DNA of 64,000 nucleotides, taken from the NCBI RefSeq assembly GCF_003589595.1, contig NW_020653726.1:14192525-14256524 (forward strand), in the 5' to 3' direction. Below, in pieces: positions 42,072 through 52,800 of this stretch. Each line of letters starts with the position of its first letter. Positions within the stretch are counted from its first letter, which is position 1. Under the pieces are notes generated by a model. The model made no database searches. It was given only the letters and a program-made list of their open reading frames with translations, and had not been told where the DNA came from. Source of the stretch: Hyposmocoma kahamanoa (taxonomy: Eukaryota > Arthropoda > Insecta > Lepidoptera > Cosmopterigidae). The position numbers and the translations under genes were made by a program.

Positions 42072-43417
42072 CACACATCAAAAGTGTCTAGGGATCAAGT
42101 ACGTTTAAGAGTATTGCTGCAATTAGGGTTAATTATATTAACTTTTTTGTATCGCTATTGATACTTTTTAGTGAGTTTTAACATTTAAATAAGGAATATT
42201 GTTTAAAATTCGATAATAAGAAGAAAATCGATTGTCAATGTGGTTTTGTATAAAAATGAGTTATAGCGTTTTGACAAAATCATTACAATATCTGCATCGG
42301 AACCGAAACAATTTACATTATTATGGAGAGTATATCCAAAATACTGCTCGACGGAATCGTACCATGACCGCCATGATGTTGGTTACGAGGCTCCACAGCT
42401 CCTCAGGCTTGCTAATAAGCGATCAAACAATCCGAAATCGTTTACGTGAAGTGGGTCTGCGATCCCGAAGGCCGCTCAGAGTTCCACCTATTGCACCCTG
42501 CAATCGCAGGACCCGTTTATGATGGGCTCGCGAACACAGAAACTGGGAGGAAGAAGACTGGCGCTATGTGTGCTTTTCGGATGAATCCCGCTTCGGTATG
42601 AGACCGGATACAAGACGTACTCGAGTTTGGAGAACATCTGGACGTTATGAACGTTTGATATATTGTCAGGAAGTTCATCCATATGGTGGGGGAACAATAA
42701 TGATATGGGCCGGTATTTGGATCGGCGGAAGAACCGATCTCATTTGGATCAGGGGTAACCTCAATGCTTAAGTTTACGCAGAGAGGATTGTTTCAGATGT
42801 TATCATCCCTTTGCGAGGCCAGTTGGGTGATTCATTTCAACTAATGCATGACAACGCACGTCCACACACGGCTAGAGTCGTAACACGCATTCTTGCCGAA
42901 GCTCGTATCAACGTTCTGCCGTGGCCTGCTCAATCGCCAGACCTCAATCCAATTGAGCACGCATGGGATATGCTTCAAAGCAGAGCTGTGCCGAGTATGC
43001 ATACCGTACATACTCTACAACAATATTTTGACTTGTTACAAAACACATGGGCGGCCATTCCTCAAAGTGATTTTGATGAACTCATCTTAAGCATGCCAAA
43101 TCGCTGTAATTGTGTGATTCGTGTTAATGGTGGAAATACAGATTATTAATTTTCTTATCTTTACAATAAAAATGAGCAAAATCATCATTTTCGCCATTTT
43201 TTTGTCATTTAATTGACGCCGTTAATTTGAGTTTTTTCCCACAATTTGCAAAAACATCAATTTTAGTTTATTTTAATTAAATATAGGGGTAAGCGGTTAA
43301 ATAAAACATAAGCATTAAAGTAAAAAGTCGTCCTGGAAGACTGGATTTGGTAAATATTGCTTAAATAATTTTTATTTCAAAAATATTCACTTGATCCCTA
43401 GACACTTTTGATGTGTG
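42072..43417 (+). mobile_element. Tc1-like transposon inserted at TA in the Copia element
   Basis: The inverted ends cacacatcaaaagtgtctag are perfect for more than 25 bp on both sides (42072 onward and the complement ending at 43417). TA duplications lie at 42070-42071 and 43418-43419. It encodes one degraded transposase. Confidence 0.93.
42241..43149 (+). pseudogene. Tc1-family transposase (DD34E) with two stop codons
   Basis: The N-terminal helix-turn-helix remains include TIRNRLREVGLRSRRP. The catalytic region reads CFSDESRFGM (first Asp), LMHDNARPHTA (second Asp) and SPDLNPIEHAWD (Glu). The Asp-Glu spacing is that of the DD34E Tc1 group. In-frame stops follow CNRRTRL (42522) and RGNLNA (42769). 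The triad itself is intact. The transposase reads plus while its Copia host is minus. Confidence 0.88.
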
Positions 43418-43825
43418 TATTTTATACAGACCACCATACCTTTGCCTTTTCCTTGTTAAAATAATACCATTATTAACCTTCATTGAACATTTTGTCACCC
43501 TTGACTCAAATAGGCTTGTGGGATTTCTATCCTGTGAACTAAGCACTGAGAAAAGGTTTTTGCTAATCTGGGGAACATACCAAACATCTCTTAAGAAAAG
43601 GTTTTCAATCTTATCTCTAACATTGGCTTCAATATGAACTGTGCCTTTCCCAACAGCCTTTATCATGTTTCCGTCTGCCGTAGTTACTGTGTGAGTTTCA
43701 CCAAAGTATTCAAAATCTTGGAACAGATCTCCTCGCATAGTGACATGATGTGTAGCATCATTGTCCACATACCAATCATCATAATCAGCGCCAGAATCGG
43801 TTGAATTCACCGTTAGTAACATCAT
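43361..43825 (-). pseudogene. Copia protease segment
   Basis: The active-site region reads DDWYVDNDATHHVTMRGDLF where Copia proteases usually have D-S-G-A, so the motif is mutated. FLRDVWYVPQISKNLFSVL follows, the typical segment after the protease. The reading is broken by the Tc1 insertion about 20 codons from the shown end. Confidence 0.8.
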
Positions 43826-43861
43826 ATTAGAACTACCAGGTTTGTTTTCCTTCTCCTTGTT

Positions 43862-44654
43862 GCCACCCTTTGGGCAACTCTTTTTGAGATGACCAAGAAC
43901 CTTACAAATAAAACATTTACACTACTTCTTTGTCCCTTGGTCTTTTTGATCATTCCGCTTAGCAACCTTTTTATTAACCTTCACATAAAGCGCAGTTTCA
44001 TTGGATGCAACATCAACAACATTAGCGTTGAGCGCTTTTTCGTGTGCACGCAATTGGTCCGTAATATTGTCTACTGTTCTATCATTCTTTGACATTAACA
44101 GCCAGCTCGATTTAAATGAAAAGTAAGTATCCGGCAGCGTGTCCAGGATGTTACAGATTAGAAGTACTTCAGGTAGTTCCACCTTACCTTCTTTCAGTAA
44201 CTCTTCCTCCAGACTATGCCACAGATTCTTTAATTTCGATATATGAGTCGACATGTCATCTGACGGATCCGTCTTAAGTTTAAAGAATTCTAAACAGATC
44301 GGAGAGTCGGCTCTCATTAGGTCCCTCATGTAATCTATGAAGTTTGTCCCAAACTTCTTTTGGTGTAGACAATCTGATTACTTTACCAAGCGTCTCATCT
44401 CTCACATTGTTCGTTATCAAGAGTAAGGCTGTGCTCTCTAACTTCACAAAATCTCGAAGTGTCTTATTGTACAAATCTTTTGCTGTATCACCGCTTCCAT
44501 CTGAGGGTCGTACCGGCTTTTGTGTTTTACCAACCACAATATCCATGAGCCCGTCCATACTTCTTAGCAAGGCTGTCATTCGGTACTTCCATGATGCCCA
44601 ATTGTGGCCGTCTAATTTTGTTAATTGAATTTTGGTAAGCTCCATTTCACTCAT
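43862..44654 (-). pseudogene. Copia gag with CCHC knuckle, one frameshift
   Basis: It starts MSEMELTKIQLTKLDGHNW and continues WASWKYRMTALLRSMD, the UBN2-type gag of Copia elements. A frame change near 44290-44330 joins FFKLKTDPSDDMSTHISKLK. After a stop at about 43922 the knuckle CFICKVLGHLKKSC is readable. It binds genomic RNA in the particle and is inactive here. Confidence 0.82.
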
Positions 44655-44667
44655 TACCTTGCGGGCC

Positions 44668-44681
44668 TGGGCCCATAACCA
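44668..44681 (-). other. Copia primer-binding site for the internal part of initiator tRNA-Met
   Basis: The plus strand reads tgggcccataacca, matching the anticodon stem-loop of animal initiator tRNA-Met. On the element strand this is ggttatgggccca, just upstream of the gag start. Drosophila copia is known to prime from a cleaved initiator tRNA at this internal site. Confidence 0.75.
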
Positions 44682-44930
44682 GTTGGAGTTGATGGTGGTT
44701 AGAAGATGTGGAAAGCTTAAGCTTGTTTAATTAAGCCAGATAAACACAAATAAATAGATTTGTAAAGTACTTAGAGTTTTGCTTTTATTGACAGATTTCA
44801 AACATAACAAAACAAACAGGTTCTAGTTGTCATAGTAACCCCTTTTTTTTAACAGTTTCTTTGTTCCAAATATTTCAATCGCTTATGGTTCGAACAATTG
44901 AAAATGATCAAGAAGTTTATATAAGCTTCT

Positions 44931-46412
44931 TGAAATTGACGTAATGGGTCTCTTTCCATCTTTTGCGCATTCAATGAGTAGAAAAAGGACAGTTAGCTAT
45001 TTGATTATTTTGTGTGCTTTTGTAATTTATATTTATGTATATAAATTAAATACTATAAAACTGAACAAAATAACACTTTTAAATGAGAACTATGATAACA
45101 CAATATATTTGTTTAGTGAAAATATGTTTTTACAAAATCCTGTTTTTACACTTTACTGCTGTAATGTTTACAAGTTAATATTAAATGGTACTGCATGATT
45201 GACAACCGCGCTGTTAGTCGAACAAACGAAGACTGTTGCGCGATTGACGCTCTGTATGCGATTTTAACGCCCTACAGATTTGAACGCTTTTTAACGCGAA
45301 CCCGACGTCAATTTATTGGTAGGTCAATGGTTCTTTCAATCACTTTTGCAATAATACATTACTTGGTTGACAGGTTCGTCATGGTACGAATATGAGTAAT
45401 ATTACAATAAGCTTACTTTAAGCTTACATAAAAATAAGATTGTTTTTGGAAAGGTTATGGTAGGCCCCAGATCTTTCAAAGTGTCAGTTACATCAAAAAC
45501 TGAATAGTTTATATTTGGTAAATTTATTCTTCTTTTTCTTCTTCCTCTTCCTGTCCTTATCCCACGCTAGGTGGAGTCGGCACAACATGTATCATTTGTT
45601 CCACTTCTTCTTTGGTAAAATTACTGTGTTTTGTAATAAGTTGTAAAAAATATATAATCATAAAAAAGAAAAATTTGAAAATAATAATTATTTATTTAAA
45701 TATTATAAGGGTGAATAAGCTTAATCCATGTATTCATTTAAAAGTTTGTTAATTGATATTATTAGGGTTCCGAAATGTTACTGTTTGTTTTGATTGTGAT
45801 TGGTCCGAACACTTTATCTACCGGTTCGACTAGCCAATGACATTGCTTCCCTACTTGCGAAAAAATGGCGGGAATTGAAAAAAGAAGGGATTTAGGAGTC
45901 AATATCTTTAGGTGAAAGAAAAATTTATGTATTCGTATTTCATCAAATGTTCAAGTTAGATTGCTCAGGAATTATAATGATATTTTGTGTTACAAATTTT
46001 GTTGATACGGTGTTTTATTGGAGCGTTTGGAAGAAGTCTACAAAGTTATGGAACAAAACTTGTTGTTTATGATGTCAGAAGTAATATAATCTTGCGAGAT
46101 AGTATTTTAAAAATAACCGTGTATAAAATAGGCTTTTGAAATTACCATCATGGTAATGTGTATTTTTTGCAGGCCATTTTTAATCAAAATTGCTAACGTA
46201 AAATCCAATTTATCGACAATAGGCATTTATTTGTATCTATTGAATATTGTCAAAACTAAAAACGTGTCAACAGCCATATTATTATTATTTATTTAGCATT
46301 GGCTATGGAGCCATCAGCTTAAAAATGTAACAAATAATTAAGAACTCAAGACGTAATATACTAAAACTAAACATTTATTCGTGTCAAAACTGTATCTACA
46401 AAAAAATCTGCT
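44931..46412. other. Intergenic; one partial family M2 MITE
   Basis: 45195-45329 is the inverted left half of a family M2 MITE: complement cattgacctaccaataaatt, then gttaaaatcgcatacagagc, as in the copy at 6884-7111. Its other end was not found. The rest is AT-rich, without recognisable genes. Confidence 0.55.
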
Positions 46413-46705
46413 TTTGTAGCGGTAGAGCTCCATAAGAAAGACTCCGTCCAGGGATGTACTACCACCTTATCTGTTTCTGCCGCCAAGCAATAATGTGAGC
46501 ATTACTGCATTCCGATTTGGAAGGGTAAGGGTGCTGGTGAAATTACTGGCACATGGGACTGTCAACTTATGTCTAAGGGTGACGGGCACAGTGGCAGCGA
46601 CCCTAAGATCTTTGTGATTTAAAGGTCTGAGTGGCTTTTCAACGGCGTGTCGCTTACCACCAGGTGTACGAATTGTTCGCCCCGTCACTTGGTTTAAAAA
46701 AAACA
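46413..46705 (+). repeat. Dispersed repeat D1, near-complete copy
   Basis: It starts tagcggtagagctccataag and runs through ttaccaccaggtgtacgaat to a short A run (about 46696-46704). It is the best copy for defining the consensus. It ends about 95 bases from the stop of the active carboxypeptidase gene. Confidence 0.85.
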
Positions 46706-46800
46706 CAATGGTTATCTACAAGGTAAAAATATTTACAGATATTAATTAAAATGCTTACGATATTATTGGATAATTTATTACGTTTTATTATAAATAAATC

Positions 46801-49800
46801 TTATCCGAATGTAGTCATATCCCGGAGGAATGCTCTTGTGCCAGCTGGATTGTCCCGGGGTACCTGCCAACGTCAATAATTGTTTTTGAAATCATAATAT
46901 ATGGACAGCAATTTATCTGCAATCTGTAACAATGAGCAATATAATATACCATTTTTACTTACACTGTGTCCGGCCACATTGATCCAAAAAAATCTAAAAT
47001 TTTCGTAGGCTTGATAATATCCTTCCAGGCGATCATTTTCCCAGATGGGTTTCCTTTCAGCGTTCTTGTAGTTCTCTGCACCATGCCATTTAAGCCGATC
47101 TACCCACAGGATTTGACCTAAAAACAATTGACGTGCCAGTTAACGTGTAAAGTTTTTAATACTTTACATGTAATCTTAACCGTTGGTGTTTGAACACAGA
47201 CCACATAAATACTATGTTTGAAATATATTTTGCACGAGAGTAGTTTCAGATAATTCGACGTTCGATTTAGTTAAACAATCGTAAGTTATTGATTCAGAAT
47301 CTCTTTGTTAGATACATAGGGCGCACTATAAGTTTCCGGAACTGGCCACTTACATAAACAATATTTAAAAAGTAATCACAACATTTGAAAATGGCACTCT
47401 TTGGCTGTAGAATACAGTTTGTTTCATCTGACTGTCACTTGTTTTTACATTGTGGCGTCATTTTACAAATTGGTTGTCTCCATTACCAAGGATTTAACTG
47501 GTGAAAATTTTCGTAGTATGATTTTCTACGATTTTAATTGATGAAGTGTATTTTAACAGCTCAGCGGAGCTTCACTCGGCTTCAAACTGATTTTGGCGAT
47601 GAAGCACCAGGCAAGACGACTATTTATAGCTGGTTTGCAGAATTCAAACGCGGTCGTGTAAATTTCAGTGACGAATTTCGTGATGGTCGCCCGTCCACTG
47701 CTGTGAACAACAAAAACATCGATGCTGTGCGCCGTATGATCAAAACAGACAGGCATGTGATTCAGGCATACCATGAGATTCGGGCATCTTTAGGCATAGG
47801 CATGAGTCAAATACAATCAATACTACACAAATATTTGGGTGTGATCGGTGGATCCCACACAATTTAACTGAGCCTCAAAAAACGGATTGCGTCACTTGGT
47901 GCAATGCCGTGCTTACCAGATTCAACGAAGGGGCATCAAATTTGGTGTGGGACATAGTAACAGGTGATGAAACATGGATTTACAGTTACGATCCCAAAAC
48001 AAAGCAGCAATCGAGCGTATGAGTCTTTCGAGATGAGCCGAAACAACCAAAGTGGCGCGCGTGCAAAGTGCCTCTAAGTAGATGATTGCTTCTTTTTTTA
48101 ATAAAACTGGACACGTGGCTACTATTACTTTGGAGAATCGTTGTACCGTGAATAGTGATTGGTACACTACCATTTGTTTGTCGGAAGTTATTGACAAACT
48201 CCGTAAAAATAACCGTAAACGCCGTATCATCTTGCACCACGGTAATGCTAGTTCTCACACGGCCAGACAGACAAATGAATTTTTGAAGGTGAACAACGTT
48301 GACCTTATGAGCCATCTCTCGTACAGTCTCGACCTGGCACCTTGTGGCTTTTATTTATTTCCAAAAATTAAGAACTAGTTACGCGGTCATCGATTTTCAT
48401 CACCTGAAGAGGCTGTCGAGGAGTATGAAAAATATGTTTCAGAGATTGTTACGGAGGAGTGGCATAAGTATTTTCAAAATTGGTTCATTCGTATGAAAAA
48501 GTGCATTAACGCTAACGGAGAATATTTTGAGAAACAATGAATTCATTTCTGACCATTTATAGTATTTTTTTCTTATCCATTCTGGAAACTTATAATGCGC
48601 CTCACGTATTTTAAAAATAAATTTTACACTATGTTCTTGAAATTTCATACCTGGTGTGCTACAAATGAGATCCAAATTCCCGTTGTATTTAGTCAGAATA
48701 ATGTTCGTTTCGTTGAGAAGCTTCTCAACTGAAATTTCAAAATGTTGTTAGATACGTGTTGCATAGAGAAGAGTTGTGGATTTAATCAGTGATAATACTT
48801 TGATACATAAGTACCAAGATACAAAATGTTTTGAACATAACAGACCATTTGGAAGCGTACACTAAATGATAAAGATAAAGCGATTAAAGACACGATAGCA
48901 CTAACTCCCTTCAGTAACAGGTTTCATGAAGTCGACGTTCAAGGTGTTGAAAACTGCTCCACTTTGCTGTCCCCATACCACATGATTAGAGATATTCAAC
49001 TTTGGCCTTATTACATCGTTCATAAACGACGCTAGATTTCTGCTCGTCATGTATGATCCATCGCGGATCATCATGTCTCTAATAAATTCTGAAAAGTAGA
49101 TACACCTTCTTAGTAATTTAATCAATGTATCGCGTTTTGCAATGAGGGCATAACAATTTTGTATTTCAGTAAAACACAGAATAATTGAGATATCGAGCTG
49201 AAATTTATCTCAGGTACAGTGCATCGAATTCCATTTAAGAATGTGCCCTGCGTATCCTCTTCATATCATCCGCGGCGGGTTTAGACCCAGTGTCCAAGTC
49301 AAAACGTGCCATGTACTTTGTATCTAATTTGTTTTATGTAGTTTGCATTATTTTTACGATCTTCATGTGATAAAAGCTCTTTTGACGTATACACACATAT
49401 GTGGCTTTATAAGGGTTACGACTTTGCAATTTTGAACTTTTGTACAACCTGTACTTTTACAAATGAATAAATTATGAAGGAATAAAGAAGTCCTATGCAA
49501 TAACGTAATCGCACTTTTTAAAAGAAACTTAACGAATCTAACAGTAAAACGCATGTATATTAACCAGTTCATGGACAGTACCTACGTAAATAGTCCCCCA
49601 CATAAAAATGTCACTACTTTTCTTTGTGCCGTAGTGCAGTGAATGAATGTAATTCAATATAAAATATTGAATACAAATCTCTGAATTTTCTTGATGCTTC
49701 TCTATGGATAAGTAGTAGGAGGCAACTACACAGAAAGCACTTGGAAATAGCACTCGTAAAGCCCGTAGTTGTTTTTTTGAGTCCATTTAGCCAAATGGGG

Positions 49801-52800
49801 TACTCCAGTACTGTACTGTTCATGAACGGGTTAAATATATTTTTTTAAATTGTGGTGTTATTAAAGTACCATATGAATCCAAATCCATCGTCGTGGGTCG
49901 GGGCCAAGGCATTTTAGTTAATATATCATAAAAATCGACATTGTATGTTGCATTGAACACTGCCTGCTGTGTTTGACGCCATTGTGCTGTCGAATTCCAG
50001 TACTGGCCTTCGTTAAAGAGCCTTTCAGCTTCTCTAGCTGCGGCTTGGATATTGTCGTAGCCGGTCTGGTCGACTAGCCCGGCGGCGAGGAGCAACGGGC
50101 CCCAGGTCAGGGTGGCATCTACAGGTGATATCCAAGCATTACCCATTGCCACGCCCCGGAGGTTTGATCCGATGGTACCATTTTGCTCTGCCTGGTGAAG
50201 TATATATTAAATAAAATAAATATTAGACAACACATACGTTTCTCTGATCCCGATGTAAGTGACTAAAGCGCTTGTGTTATGGAAATCAGAAGCGACGGTA
50301 CCATAAACACTCAGACCCGAGACAATTTAAATATTCTACGAACAAAATTATTCGACTTTTTATGCTTTTTAAGCACATATTTAGGAGAGGTGTAAAATTT
50401 TACATATTATACATAAGTTGTTTCCTGTAGTTCGTGTTACATGCGATTTTATCATAGATTTTTTCTGTATGGATTTTATTACACCAAGGGATACATATGT
50501 ATATACATATATATACATATATGTAAATAAAAAATATAAAAAAGTTAAAGTTTTTTTTCCAAATTTAAAAAGTGTTTAAGTATGTATTACATATCATAGT
50601 TATTCCTCACAATTACAGCTGCAAATGGGCAAAATCTCAAGAGAATATACTTTTTATTTACTGTGTAGATAAAAATATAGTCTCATTAATATACATTATA
50701 GCATGTGAATTCTTTTTGTAGTACCTCGACGTAATGTGCTTGTGACTACGCAAAGCTGCCTCGCCCTTGGGCGTGGTAGGATGTTTTATGGTGGCTCTTC
50801 ACATGGCTATTTGTATTTGCATATTTGATATATTTGGCAAATAATCGCTATGTGTAGATAGCGTGTTTGACAAGTATTTGTCTTGCTTGCTTATTCGACG
50901 AATACAGCAAACACCAGACTCGCGTTACCGCGCGCTGGTCGGGTCCTCGACGCACTTCAAAAATAAGTAAGAAATTGCCCACACCATGGTTATATTCATT
51001 ATTTTAACACCTTATTTGGCTCCATATGTAGACAGTCATATTCGTCGGTATTTTGTAGAAAGGGCGAATGCGCCATTTCGAGATATTTTTCAGGGGAGCA
51101 CGTTTCAGGTTTTAACGACTGCGAGGTTATGCGAGTGTAAACGAGTTGAAGGCTGAGGTTCAGAATACGATTTGTAATACAATTCATCACAACACGTTAT
51201 TAAAAGTTACTCAAAATGAATTCGTTAAAAGATTAAATTTGTGTATCCAAGAAAATGGAGCTCATTTCGAGCAACTAATTAGTCAGATTACCATTTTTTT
51301 TCCGTTTTATTAAAATACGTTAAGATTTCATGGTTTTTTTTCATTTAATTAACCAATTTTGTGAGAGAGATTTTATTCTTATAATTAACCCTATCGATCG
51401 ATGCAATAAAAGTGCAGGGTGCATTTTTTTCAGATTAAAGAGGGTTCGATTCCCGCGTGTTGCTACAAATTTTCGAAAATCAATGAATGCATTTTTATTT
51501 CTTTTAAAAAATAAAGGAATGTTTCCTTTAAGGAAAAATTTTGTATCTCCAGTATTTAGAGTACTTTCCCTCCAGGTGGTAATACAAATTTCCAACCTGT
51601 ATATACTATGACAGTTATTCGCAGTCGACAGTGGGGTACCGATCCGAGATGTGATATTGCTAGCTCATTCTTTTGACACGGGTTTTCGAAACAGATTCAA
51701 ACAGGATAAAGAGTTAGTAGTACTGGAACATAATTGTTTTGAAAATTAGTAATTACACCTGAAATTTGTCATAGACGAAATACATATATTAGGTACACTA
51801 ATTAATCCATTTGTGTTGATATACCCTTTCCGCTACGCCCTGTACAACAGTGATGTCACAAATTATACTAAATATTGTGATGTTAAAGCACAAAATGGGG
51901 AGCTGTGGATTTTATAACTGTAGAGAAGAAGAAGGAAAAGAAGCAAAGGTTTAACTTACTGCCTCTCAAGCTGAAGCCGTGGGTTTGAATCCGGGTTTGA
52001 GTTTGTGAGTAAACCTTTGAGTTTTTCGGAATTGATCTCTGCATGTTGAAAAAGGTTCACAACCCTCGAAAAACGTGTGAATCCCCAATCTGCATTGGGC
52101 CAGCATGGCAAACTAGGGCCTAAACCCTCGCTTGAGAGAAGACAAGTGCCCAGCAGTAGGACGTAATGGGTTGATGATCATGATTGTAGAAGTAAATTAT
52201 ACTAAACGAAGTAATTTTCATTTAAAAATGTGTAACTAGTGAAGACATATCATGTGCTCACCTCATGAATACGAATCCCCATATCGATAGCCATTTTTCC
52301 TCCATACGATTGTCCATAGATGTAGAGAGGCACTCCCTCAAATTCGGGATGGACCTCGTAAAATCCACGCATCAAGTTCAAGAAATCTAGAGCTGTTCAA
52401 AATAGACTCGTCTTAGTGGAGCCATCATCACAATTATATGCACAGCTGTAGGTACATCTAGGTGATTTATATTGAAACTAATTAGCTAAAGCAATCTCAC
52501 AAGGTGCGGTCCTGAGGCCGCTTGGGCCTGGGACCAACGGGTACACACATATTGTAGATATATATATATTTTTCATATCTATAGGTACACACGACTTCAT
52601 AGCTATTTCGTTGGTCTACATAGTTCCGTATACAGGGTGTAATCGTTAAGTGTACCCGGCGAATATTCCATAAATATAAGAAGATATCAAAAAGCTTTAA
52701 ACTGATATCGAAAGTACGTTACTTCATGTGTAAGTCAACATCAATAACTTTTAAAAATAGAACTAGTAATATCATTGACTTACAATTATTTGTAAGCCAA

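Larger units (their letters stand above)
41112..44930 (-). mobile_element. Copia-like LTR retrotransposon, internally deleted, with Tc1 insertion
   Basis: From right to left: possible LTR remains (about 44690-44930), a primer site at 44668-44681, gag, a CCHC knuckle, protease, pre-integrase, integrase C-terminal segment and the very start of reverse transcriptase (DYVPHIHSNTYPFKDF, then EPTSHKDAIRSPEEELW) ending at 41112. The integrase catalytic core and nearly all of the reverse transcriptase and RNase H are missing, and a Tc1 element (42072-43417) splits the protease region. The element cannot move on its own. Confidence 0.85.
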
